The translations under genes and the position numbers were made by a program. From the NCBI GenBank assembly GCA_903898335.1, contig CAIUEV010000070.1, forward strand, positions 1-8,372: a stretch of DNA of 8,372 nucleotides. Direction: 5' to 3'. The notes under the pieces were generated by a model, which worked only from the letters and a program-made list of their open reading frames with translations, searched no databases and was not told where the DNA came from. Positions 1 to 5,266 of the stretch are shown one piece after another (position 1 is the first letter of the stretch; every line of letters starts with the position of its first letter). The DNA comes from an uncultured bacterium. GTDB lineage: Bacteria > Patescibacteriota > Minisyncoccia > CAIUEV01.

Positions 1-74
1 GCCTGTTTGAAACACTTGACAAAAAATAAAAGAGATGATAGGCAATGCACAGTTCTTTAAGTTTATTTTTTTCA

Positions 75-276
75 AAAGGAGGTGCTTCATGGATGATTGA
101 GCTTTTCAAAAAAAACCAATCTACTCCATTTAGATGAGTAATGGTTTAAAAACTGAAAATCAATCATCGAAATTAGCACCGGAATAGGAGAAAAGAGATG
201 AACGACAACGACTAAAAACTAAATAGGTTGCACTAAGTCAAGGCTTGAGATTAAATCCTCGAGCCTTTTTTCTTTT
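75..276 (+). ncRNA. Candidate structured leader/small RNA with two micro-ORFs
   Basis: No protein gene is visible in 1-237, but the segment is highly structured. Paired blocks run inward in order: 81-86 with 175-180, 92-100 with 160-168, 103-108 with 154-159, 113-118 with 142-147, and 122-126 with 136-140. That makes one arm of about 32 Watson-Crick pairs with small internal loops. A ten-base match to the anti-Shine-Dalgarno (75-84) stands before ATG 89 (three codons, stop 98-100) and ATG 93 (14 codons, stop 135-137). A second AGGAG (186-190) stands seven bases before ATG 198 (five codons, stop 213-215). An intrinsic terminator follows at 240-276. TTGACA at 16-21 could be a -35, but the -10 near 39-44 is poor. 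I match it to no known RNA family. A leader or attenuator, a small RNA, or the 3' tail of an off-window transcript are all possible. The hairpin also folds on the minus strand, so the strand rests on the terminator and Shine-Dalgarno orientation. Confidence 0.35.
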
Positions 277-1017
277 AGCAAGAATTTTGGCTTGCTCCCA
301 AGCCAAATTGAATATCACTCTAAGAGTTTTAGTTATTTCTTTGTTCTCAATAACCAATCCAGAGAAAGGTTTTTTTTGGGTTACTATTCTGACTCTATTG
401 CTAAAAAAGGCGATATCGCAAGTAATTGGATGCTCCTTTGAGGAAAGAACCACTCTTTGGGAACTGTTCTTTTTTTGGTTTAAATCGTCATTTATTATTG
501 ATCTAACCTTTATTTTTTTATTTTGCCTTCTTAAACTCATCGAATCGAGATCCTCGCTGGAAAATATTTCTTTCAAAAGATCGAAGGAATAAATCATATC
601 TACTGTTTTATCATTATTGTGAAGGTATAATTCTTCTGATATTGCCATCAGTCCTTCTTTCCCCTCGAAATATCTCACAGTCGGTTTTTCTTGTTTGGAG
701 AAATCCAAAGCTTTGAGCTCCGGCAGAATTTTTTCCAAATAAGTTCTCTTTCTTTTTATCTCCTGTTCTTGGGAGCGGAAAAGCAAAACCAATTTTTCCG
801 GATTTTCCGAATAAAAAAATTGTTTTTTGCCTTCATGAGAGCTACTGGTTAATCCTTTTTTGGCAAGGCTTTCTATGACGACATAAGTCGTGGCTCGATT
901 CACGCCCGCTTTTTTGGCAATCTCTTGAACGGAAGATTTACCCAGCTCCAAATTAGCCAAATAAATTTTGGCCTCTTTCTCTGTTAAACCTAAATTAACT
1001 AGCTCGCGAAAGTTCAT
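238..1017 (-). CDS. TrmB-family HTH transcriptional regulator
   Basis: A 259-residue predicted DNA-binding regulator, probably cytoplasmic. Residues 1-75 form a TrmB-type winged helix. Its opening L-x-x-L-G-L-T-x-K-E-A-K-I-Y stretch and the segment around IAKKAGVNRATTY (about 33-45) fit the HTH. Residues 75-105 are charged and helical, a likely dimerising coil. From about 112 (VRYFEGKEGL) to 245 runs the phospholipase-D-like C-terminal region common in the many TrmB-like proteins of candidate-phyla bacteria. In archaeal TrmB members the C-terminal region binds sugars, but no ligand can be read here. The start ATG has no Shine-Dalgarno. The stop is TGA. The gene is divergent from the ABC exporter operon across about 140 bp, so control of that operon, plus autoregulation, is the simplest inference. 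The last codons overlap the plus-strand terminator. Family call is firm, target is inferred. Confidence 0.85.
   Translation of the reverse strand: MNFRELVNLGLTEKEAKIYLANLELGKSSVQEIAKKAGVNRATTYVVIESLAKKGLTSSSHEGKKQFFYSENPEKLVLLFRSQEQEIKRKRTYLEKILPELKALDFSKQEKPTVRYFEGKEGLMAISEELYLHNNDKTVDMIYSFDLLKEIFSSEDLDSMSLRRQNKKIKVRSIINDDLNQKKNSSQRVVLSSKEHPITCDIAFFSNRVRIVTQKKPFSGLVIENKEITKTLRVIFNLAWEQAKILAKRKKARGFNLKP
240..276 (+). terminator. Intrinsic terminator, plus strand
   Basis: A 10-bp stem pairs 240-249 with 258-267, with one G-U pair and an 8-nt loop. It runs into a T-tract (266-271, then TTTT at 273-276). The minus-strand reading has no T-tract, so it terminates plus-strand transcription. It lies inside the last nine codons of the convergent TrmB-like gene. 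It therefore implies a plus-strand transcript arriving from upstream, either the structured element at 75-240 or an off-window gene. Confidence 0.7.
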
Positions 1018-1047
1018 AGATTGTTAATAAATGATTATTTGAAATGA

Positions 1048-1100
1048 TAGCAAATAAAAAGAGAATAATAAAATAAAATTTTTTTGCTAAAATTCTTTAG
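1048..1100. promoter_or_regulatory. Candidate operator dyads between regulator and exporter
   Basis: Two dyads lie in the divergent promoter region. TAGCAAA (1048-1054) is mirrored by TTTGCTA (1083-1089); allowing one mismatch the arms extend to 11 bases through flanking A and T runs. A second perfect dyad, CTAAA-ATTC-TTTAG (1087-1100), overlaps the candidate -35 of the ABC operon. Their placement suits binding by the divergent TrmB-like protein, but AT-rich DNA yields chance dyads easily. Confidence 0.3.
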
Positions 1101-1114
1101 TTGTATTTTATAAT
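1084..1114 (+). promoter_or_regulatory. Candidate promoter of the ABC exporter operon
   Basis: A perfect TATAAT (1109-1114) follows a weak TTGCTA -35 (1084-1089) with a long 19-bp spacer. Transcription would start near 1121, giving a leader of about 40 nt before ATG 1162. The -10 is convincing. The -35 is not, which would suit a regulated promoter. The dyad at 1087-1100 overlaps the -35. Confidence 0.4.
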
Positions 1115-1161
1115 AAAACAAGTGGAGAAAAATAAATTATTTCATTTGCGTAGTGTCTTTT

Positions 1162-1953
1162 ATGGGCATAATTGAAGTCAAGAAACTGACGAAGCAATTT
1201 AAGGACGCCAAAGCGGTAAAGGGGATCTCTTTTTCGGTTGAAGAAGGAGAGATTTTTGGATTTCTCGGGCCGAACGGGGCGGGAAAGTCAACGACGATTA
1301 ATATTCTTTCCACTCTAATCACTCCAACCGGAGGGAGTGCCAAAATCAACGGTTTTGACATTGAAAAAGAAACAGATGAGGTGAGAAAATCAATCGGGTT
1401 GGTTTTTCAAGATCCATCACTGGACGAACGATTGACGGCGGAAGAAAATTTAATCTTTCACGCTAGGCTTTATGGGCTGAAGAAAAAAGAATACATCAAA
1501 AGAATCGCTGAAGTTTTGAAGCTGGTCGACCTGACGGAGAAAAAAGATAATTTAGTTAAATCCTTTTCCGGTGGTATGAAAAGGCGTTTGGAAATTGCGC
1601 GGGGCTTAACTCATTATCCGAGAGTTTTGTTTCTGGATGAGCCGACTTTGGGATTGGATCCCCAGACCCGTTTCAATATTTGGGAATATGTTCTAAAGCT
1701 GAGAAAAGAGCACAAGATGACGATTTTTATGACGACTCATTACATGCAGGAGGCGGAATATTGTGATCGTATCGCTATCATAGACAGTGGCAAAATAATT
1801 GCCTTGGATACGCCGGCTCAGTTGAAAAGATTGGTCGGCAAAAACAGCATCGAAGAGGTTTTTCTTCAGTTAACCGGTCGAAAAATCAGAGAAGAAGAGG
1901 CCTCAACTCAGGAACAATTTAGAAATCAGATTATGGCTCATCGAAGAAGATAA
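1162..1953 (+). CDS. ABC transporter ATP-binding protein, DrrA/NatA-like
   Basis: The 263-residue ATPase subunit of an ABC-2 exporter; it hydrolyses ATP at the inner face of the membrane to drive the permease encoded next. Counted from ATG 1162, the motifs are intact: Walker A GPNGAGKST (36-44), Q-loop glutamine near 83, signature SFSGGMKRR (134-142), Walker B VLFLDEP with catalytic Glu near 160, D-loop GLDP, and H-loop histidine near 193. The C-terminal tail with EEVFLQLTGR is typical of the DrrA/NatA/CcmA group, which includes drug, lipid and Na+ exporters. The substrate cannot be told. A GTG nine bases upstream (1153) is an alternative start. Neither has a nearby Shine-Dalgarno; a GGAG at 1124-1127 is too far away. 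ATG is preferred because the family usually begins just before IIEVKKLTK. The permease starts 9 nt after the stop. Confidence 0.93.
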   Translation: MGIIEVKKLTKQFKDAKAVKGISFSVEEGEIFGFLGPNGAGKSTTINILSTLITPTGGSAKINGFDIEKETDEVRKSIGLVFQDPSLDERLTAEENLIFHARLYGLKKKEYIKRIAEVLKLVDLTEKKDNLVKSFSGGMKRRLEIARGLTHYPRVLFLDEPTLGLDPQTRFNIWEYVLKLRKEHKMTIFMTTHYMQEAEYCDRIAIIDSGKIIALDTPAQLKRLVGKNSIEEVFLQLTGRKIREEEASTQEQFRNQIMAHRRR

Positions 1954-1962
1954 AATATTTTT

Positions 1963-2745
1963 ATGCATTTCATTCAGGCAGTCACTACAATCTGGGAAAG
2001 AGAAGTCAAAAGATATGGGCGTGATCGGGCTCGGCTCGTTTCCACTTTTTTTCAACCCATTATGTTCTTGGTTATCTTCGGCTCCGGTCTGCGTAATCCG
2101 CTTTCGGCCGGCGGTTTGGGGGTGGATTATCTTAAATTCATGTATCCCGGAATTATCGCCATGAATGTGATGGGAATCGCTTTTTTCTCCAGCATTTCAA
2201 CTGTCTGGGACAGAGAATTTGGTTTTTTGAAAGAGATCCTAGTGGCGCCGGTGCCACGCTCCGCTATTGTTCTCGGTAAGGCTCTGGGTGCAACTACAAT
2301 TGCTTCTGTGCAAGCTTTAGTTCTTTTGATTCTAGCTCCCTTCATTAAAGTTAGCATCGATCCGAGAACGGTTTTTCATCTTTTTGTTTTTATGCTTCTG
2401 CTTTCTTTCGCAATTTCCGCTATGAGCTTAGTCATTGCTTCAATTATGAAAACTATGGAATCATTTGGAGTCCTGATGCAGTTATTTATTTTCCCTATGT
2501 TTTTTCTTTCCGGCGCTTTTTTCCCGCTTACAACCGCACCTCACTGGATGCAAATAATTTCTCGAATCAATCCTTTGACTTACGGAGTTGATTCAATGAG
2601 ACAAATCTTGTTGGCGCCGCAAACCGATCCGGCAGTCCTGACCAAAATTACTTTACAGCCGATTTATTTGAATGTGATTTCTCTGGCTATTTTTGCCATG
2701 ATTATGATTTCGATTTCAATCGTAAATTTCAGAAAAAAAGATTAG
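1963..2745 (+). CDS. ABC-2 type transporter permease, DrrB-like
   Basis: A 260-residue integral membrane protein forming the channel half of the exporter; it presumably dimerises and couples to the ATPase encoded upstream. About six membrane segments can be read at residues 22-42, 59-82, 101-130, 136-162, 168-189 and 234-254. A short cytoplasmic N-terminus contains WEREVKRYGRDR. Family hallmarks are the amphipathic stretch after segment two (WDREFGFLKEILVAPVPR, the likely contact with the ATPase) and the loop after segment five (GAFFPLTTAPHWMQIISRINPLTYGVDSMR), both typical of the ABC2_membrane family. Length is normal. No Shine-Dalgarno is seen; the 9-nt gap suggests translational coupling. 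The TAG stop lies inside the bidirectional terminator shared with the convergent PAS gene. Export of a drug, lipid or glycan is possible; the sequence does not say which. Confidence 0.9.
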   Translation: MHFIQAVTTIWEREVKRYGRDRARLVSTFFQPIMFLVIFGSGLRNPLSAGGLGVDYLKFMYPGIIAMNVMGIAFFSSISTVWDREFGFLKEILVAPVPRSAIVLGKALGATTIASVQALVLLILAPFIKVSIDPRTVFHLFVFMLLLSFAISAMSLVIASIMKTMESFGVLMQLFIFPMFFLSGAFFPLTTAPHWMQIISRINPLTYGVDSMRQILLAPQTDPAVLTKITLQPIYLNVISLAIFAMIMISISIVNFRKKD

Positions 2746-2764
2746 TCACACTAGACTTTTTTTT
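2732..2764. terminator. Bidirectional terminator between convergent genes
   Basis: A short stem, AGTC (2744-2747) with GACT (2754-2757), is flanked by an A-run on the left and eight T residues on the right (2757-2764). Either strand therefore reads hairpin then U-tract, with A-T pairing extending the stem around a small bulge. It spans the ends of the permease and PAS genes, which converge with only 5 bp between their stop codons. Confidence 0.5.
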
Positions 2765-3242
2765 CTGTGGCTCTTTTTTTTAATTCCATTATTTCCAGAT
2801 CTTTCTCGATTAAAGCTTTTTCCAAATTTTTAATTAAATCCTGGGTCTTTCTTTGCTCGGTAATATCTCTGACAACAGCCAAGAGAAAAGTTTTTCCACC
2901 GTGCTCTACTCTTGAAAGAAGCACTTCGGCCGGAAAAGTCTCTCCGTTTAGTTTGCGATGGATCCATTCAAAAGAATGAGAACCTTCTTCAAGAGCCATG
3001 TATATCATCTCCTTGGCTTTACCTATCGAAGGTCTTCCATCAGGTTGTGTCTCGGGGGAAAGTTTCCAAGGTTCGCAAGCAAGGAACTCAGCTTCATTTT
3101 TTGCTTTAAAAAGTTCCACGGTAGCGGAATTCCCGGAACTGAACTTCCAAGAAGGCGGTTCCAAAGTCATTATAGCATCTCTGGACGCCATAAAGAGACT
3201 TTTGTACTTACCGTCCGTTTGCTCGTTGTTTTGATTTTCCAT
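2751..3242 (-). CDS. Stand-alone PAS domain protein
   Basis: A 163-residue cytoplasmic protein consisting almost only of one PAS sensor domain. Residues 12-131 read as a full PAS fold of the PAS_4/PAS_9 type: KYKSLFMASRDAIM, then a middle helix (LSPETQPDGRPS), then FEWIHRKLNGETFPAEV and FLLAVVRDITEQR, the classical end of a PAS/PAC unit. Residues 132-163 form a charged heptad-like helix, a signalling coiled coil as found between PAS and an output domain. No histidine kinase, GGDEF, EAL or HTH follows, because the TAG stop comes straight after. It may be a dimeric adaptor or small-molecule sensor acting on a partner encoded elsewhere, or a remnant of a larger sensor. No heme or flavin ligand is evident. 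The start has no Shine-Dalgarno, only an A-rich leader. It is divergent from the M23 gene. Confidence 0.8.
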   Translation of the reverse strand: MENQNNEQTDGKYKSLFMASRDAIMTLEPPSWKFSSGNSATVELFKAKNEAEFLACEPWKLSPETQPDGRPSIGKAKEMIYMALEEGSHSFEWIHRKLNGETFPAEVLLSRVEHGGKTFLLAVVRDITEQRKTQDLIKNLEKALIEKDLEIMELKKRATEKKV

Positions 3243-3326
3243 GATTTTTTTAATTAAATTATTTTAAAATTTTTTTAATTTTAGCACCGATTTAAAATAG
3301 ATGTTTCTTTATGTTAAAATTCAAGC

Positions 3327-4025
3327 ATGAAATATTTTATAATCTTAATTTTATTTCTGTTGATTTTCGTTGGCCTTACTGCCTATAGGGGGTATGAGAA
3401 TGAGGTGTTCGCTCCGTCCTCGTCGCCCCAGAACAATTCCGGTTTTGAAAAGCAAAATAGCAAGTATCAAGAGGGCAGCATTAAAAAAGAAGAACAGACG
3501 AAAGAGATGAATCAAGTGAAATCAAGCATAGTTCCTCCTCTAGATCGTTCCAAAGAAAGAATCACGAAAAAACCTTTTGGAATATTGATCGACCCAAAGA
3601 CTTCTCCCGTTCAGCCGGAAAATTTCAGCGGTTATCACACGGGAACGGATTTTGAAATATTTCCGGATGAAGTTGAAAAAGAAATACCGGTTCTGTCTGT
3701 TTGCGATGGGGTGATGCAAATTAAAAAAATAGCCATGGGCTACGGGGGTGTAGTTGCAACGGATTGTTTAATAGAAAATCAAAAAGTTACGGTGATCTAT
3801 GGGCACCTTAATCTAAAAAGTGTCAAAAAAGAAGTCGGAGAGAAAATTGAAGCGGGAGAGCGACTGGGTCTTTTGGGCGCCGGCTATAGCACCGAAACTT
3901 ACGGAGAAAGAAAGCATTTGCACTTAGGTATTCATAAAGGCGAAGAAATAACCTTACTCGGCTATGTCAAAAGCGAAAAAGGCTTGAACTCTTGGCTCAA
4001 TCCGTGCGATTATGTCTGTGAGTAG
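3327..4025 (+). CDS. Membrane-anchored M23 family metallopeptidase
   Basis: A 232-residue predicted zinc endopeptidase of the LytM/M23 type, which cuts peptide cross-links in peptidoglycan. Residues 2-19 are a hydrophobic signal anchor, and no lipobox cysteine is present. Residues 25-80 are a hydrophilic linker. The catalytic domain runs from about 84 to 227. All key residues are present: H104-x-x-x-D108 in the HTGTD motif and H199 of H197-L-H199 as zinc ligands, with H160 in YGHLN and H197 as catalytic histidines. So it should be active, unlike degenerate EnvC/NlpD-type activators. Cysteines at 126, 147, 227 and 231 could form disulfides outside the membrane. The gene appears monocistronic, divergent from the PAS gene. 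A TAAAAT at 3315-3320 lies so close to the ATG that the mRNA may be nearly leaderless; there is no Shine-Dalgarno. It converges on tRNA-Trp. Function in wall remodelling is inferred from the family. Confidence 0.88.
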   Translation: MKYFIILILFLLIFVGLTAYRGYENEVFAPSSSPQNNSGFEKQNSKYQEGSIKKEEQTKEMNQVKSSIVPPLDRSKERITKKPFGILIDPKTSPVQPENFSGYHTGTDFEIFPDEVEKEIPVLSVCDGVMQIKKIAMGYGGVVATDCLIENQKVTVIYGHLNLKSVKKEVGEKIEAGERLGLLGAGYSTETYGERKHLHLGIHKGEEITLLGYVKSEKGLNSWLNPCDYVCE

Positions 4026-4036
4026 GATGTTTAATT

Positions 4037-4110
4037 TGGCGCGGGTAGAGGGAATCGAACCCCCGATAGCGGTTTTGGAGACCGCTGTTATGCCACTTAA
4101 CTACACCCGC
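4037..4110 (-). tRNA. tRNA-Trp (anticodon CCA)
   Basis: A complete cloverleaf on the minus strand. Acceptor 7 bp (4104-4110 with 4041-4047, one G-U), D-stem GTTA/TAAC, anticodon stem GCGGT/ACCGC with loop CTCCAAA (anticodon CCA, reading UGG), a 4-nt variable region, and T-arm GGGGG-TTCGATT-CCCTC with one G-U pair. The discriminator is G73 (4040), as expected for Trp, and the 3' CCA is encoded (4037-4039). The mature part without CCA is 71 nt. The CCA anticodon means UGA is not read by this tRNA as a Watson-Crick match. Confidence 0.95.
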
Positions 4111-4130
4111 AAAGACATTTCAAAAACACC

Positions 4131-4149
4131 GATACAAATAGTTTGTATC
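4131..4149. repeat. Perfect 8-bp dyad between the two tRNAs
   Basis: GATACAAA (4131-4138), a 3-nt centre and TTTGTATC (4142-4149) form a perfect inverted repeat. It covers the candidate -10 of tRNA-Trp. On the plus strand it is followed by T-rich sequence (4151-4160), so it might instead terminate read-through from the M23 gene. Operator and weak terminator cannot be told apart by eye. Confidence 0.4.
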
Positions 4150-4170
4150 ATTTTGTTTTTATTATGTAAA
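4142..4170 (-). promoter_or_regulatory. Candidate promoter of tRNA-Trp
   Basis: Read on the minus strand, TTTACA (4170-4165) is followed after exactly 17 bp by TACAAA (4147-4142), preceded by a TGA extended -10 element. Transcription would start about 25 nt before the tRNA 5' end. Position and spacing are good; the -10 matches four of six bases. Confidence 0.5.
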
Positions 4171-4178
4171 CAGAAAAA

Positions 4179-4216
4179 TTGCAAAAACTCAAAATAAAGT
4201 GTAATAAATCTATATT
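4179..4216 (+). promoter_or_regulatory. Candidate promoter of tRNA-Asp
   Basis: TTGCAA (4179-4184) is followed after 17 bp by TAATAA (4202-4207). A better -10, TATATT (4211-4216), lies a little further on but has no matching -35 at normal spacing. Either would start transcription 7-16 nt before the tRNA. Confidence 0.3.
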
Positions 4217-4229
4217 GCCTTTTTTATCT

Positions 4230-4303
4230 GGGGGTGTAGCTCAGTTGGTTAGAGCGTCTGCCTGTCACGCAGAAGGTCGCGGGTTCGAGCCCCGTCATCC
4301 CCG
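4230..4303 (+). tRNA. tRNA-Asp (anticodon GUC)
   Basis: A complete 74-nt cloverleaf. Acceptor GGGGGTG/CATCCCC with one G-U, D-arm GCTC-AGTTGGTTA-GAGC, anticodon arm TCTGC-CTGTCAC-GCAGA with anticodon GTC, variable AGGTC, and T-arm GCGGG-TTCGAGC-CCCGT. The discriminator is G73, expected for Asp. The next bases are CAT, so CCA is not encoded and must be added by a nucleotidyltransferase, unlike the neighbouring tRNA-Trp. No duplicated tRNA 3' end is visible downstream, so there is no sign of an integrated island. Confidence 0.95.
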
Positions 4304-4351
4304 CATCGTATAGAATCTCGTTAATACTAGGCTATTTAATCTGTACAAAAT

Positions 4352-4380
4352 TTGTTGGCGTTGTCTGCGAAAACTATATT
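4352..4380 (+). promoter_or_regulatory. Weak candidate promoter of the DUF3800 gene
   Basis: TATATT (4375-4380) matches the -10 consensus at five of six bases and sits 17 bp after TTGTTG (4352-4357), a poor -35. A start near 4387 would leave only about 7 nt before ATG 4394. That gives a nearly leaderless mRNA, consistent with the missing Shine-Dalgarno. Confidence 0.3.
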
Positions 4381-4393
4381 AATATAAACCAAC

Positions 4394-5026
4394 ATGCTGG
4401 TTTTTATAGATGAATCTGGCGACTCTGGGTTAAAAATAGATAAAGGATCAAGCCGATATTTTACCATCGGAATGGTTGTTTTTGGAGATAATGAAGAAGC
4501 AGTTGCTTGTGATCAACGCATTCAACTTCTTAAAAAAGAAATTGGATGGTCCAACAAATCAGAATTTCACTTTAAGCGTAACTCTAATAAAATTCGAGAC
4601 ATTTTTCTTAGAGCGATTGTGCCCTATAATTTTTTCTATTATGGGATGGTAATTAATAAGGATCCAAAAAAATTATGGGGTGATGGTTTTAACAATAAAG
4701 AATCTTTTTACAAGTATACTTGTGGCTTAATTTTTGAGAATGCCAAAGAAAAATTAATCAACGCAACAGTTGTCATAGATGAAAGCGGAAGCCTTGATTT
4801 CAAAAACAAACTTGGGAAATATTTAAGAAATAAAGCAAACCAAGAAGAAAGAATTATAAAAAAAGTAAAAATGCAAAAATCGGAAAGTAATAATTTGTTA
4901 CAACTGGCAGATTATGTTGCGAGTTCAATCAGCCGATCAATTTTAAATAAAAAGAAAAAATCAGATGAATTTCGCAGAATTATTTCTCATAGAGAGATTT
5001 TTGTGCAGGTCTGGCCCAGAGAATAA
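4394..5026 (+). CDS. DUF3800 domain protein, RNase H-like fold
   Basis: A 210-residue soluble protein of the DUF3800 family, predicted to take an RNase H-like fold and often found on mobile or defence-rich DNA; no biochemical role is firmly set. The hallmark N-terminal strand VFIDESGDSG gives acidic residues D6 and E7. A second acidic motif lies in VVIDESGS (D129, E130), and LLQLADYVAS supplies D173. Their order and spacing fit a two-metal nuclease-type active site, though catalysis is inference. H59 in EFHFKR is another family-like position. The C-terminus is Lys-rich (185-189). Length is close to the family norm, so it seems intact. The gene stands alone downstream of tRNA-Asp, with no toxin, antitoxin or nuclease partner beside it. 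No Shine-Dalgarno precedes the ATG. Confidence 0.82.
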   Translation: MLVFIDESGDSGLKIDKGSSRYFTIGMVVFGDNEEAVACDQRIQLLKKEIGWSNKSEFHFKRNSNKIRDIFLRAIVPYNFFYYGMVINKDPKKLWGDGFNNKESFYKYTCGLIFENAKEKLINATVVIDESGSLDFKNKLGKYLRNKANQEERIIKKVKMQKSESNNLLQLADYVASSISRSILNKKKKSDEFRRIISHREIFVQVWPRE

Positions 5027-5045
5027 TTTTCCTTAAAAAAGAAAA

Positions 5046-5103
5046 ACTCCGAACCTATCCCTTGCGGGAACGCGACGATAGACGTCACAGTTTAGTTCGG
5101 AGT
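5046..5103. other. Compact structured element (hairpin or three-way junction)
   Basis: A perfect 9-bp outer stem pairs 5046-5054 with 5095-5103. Inside, two folds compete. One has CCC (5059-5061) with GGG (5066-5068) plus CTAT (5055-5058) with ATAG (5078-5081). The other has TCCC with GGGA (5058-5061/5066-5069) and GACG with CGTC (5074-5077/5083-5086), making a three-way junction. Read on the minus strand the small hairpin closes on GCAA, a GNRA tetraloop, the 3' strands of two stems abut, and the outer stem runs into a T-rich tract. A minus-strand RNA or terminator is therefore somewhat favoured, though no gene precedes it on that strand. It is richer in G+C than its surroundings. I do not recognise it. 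Confidence 0.4.
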
Positions 5104-5237
5104 CAATTCCATTTTTATGGTATACTCTTTTTTAAAAAAAGCAATAGAATTTATCCTCAGCTCGATAAAGACAACGATATTAATTTTCTGTAGATTGCCT
5201 TAAATAAAGACAAAAATCAATTTATTTATTTCTTTTT

Positions 5238-5266
5238 TTGGAATATCGGTGATAGATTTTTATAAA
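5238..5266 (+). promoter_or_regulatory. Candidate promoter of the envelope-protein operon
   Basis: TTGGAA (5238-5243) and TATAAA (5261-5266) match the -35 and -10 consensus at four and five of six bases with an ideal 17-bp spacer. Transcription would begin near 5273, giving a leader of about 95 nt. That leader includes a small stem (CTCTG 5291-5295 with CAGAG 5306-5310). The upstream extended -10 at 5118-5126 is an alternative. Confidence 0.45.

Noticed and set aside
3..29. C-terminal tail of an upstream gene (LFETLDKK then stop)
   Set aside because: Only eight codons are visible and another frame is open to position 60, so no choice can be supported.
81..180. Integron attC site or small inverted-repeat transposon
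   Set aside because: The arm has bulges like an attC, but the GTTRRRY/RYYYAAC boxes are missing and there is no integrase or cassette. Only a 3-bp GGA flanks both ends, too short to count as a target duplication.
1..237. tmRNA, SRP RNA, RNase P RNA or 16S 3' end
   Set aside because: None of the conserved core sequences is present. The minus-strand CACCTCCTTT match to the 16S tail lacks helix 45 upstream.
245..592. 115-codon plus-strand ORF
   Set aside because: It is antisense to the TrmB-like gene, with a hydrophobic composition typical of the complement of a Lys-rich gene.
4012..4197. 61-codon plus-strand ORF after the M23 gene
   Set aside because: It runs through the complement of tRNA-Trp and has no protein-like features.
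5046..5103. Hammerhead, twister or twister-sister ribozyme
   Set aside because: A CCCGCAAGG on the minus strand recalls twister-sister, but the partner conserved strand is absent. The CUGANGA and GAAA cores of hammerhead are absent on both strands.
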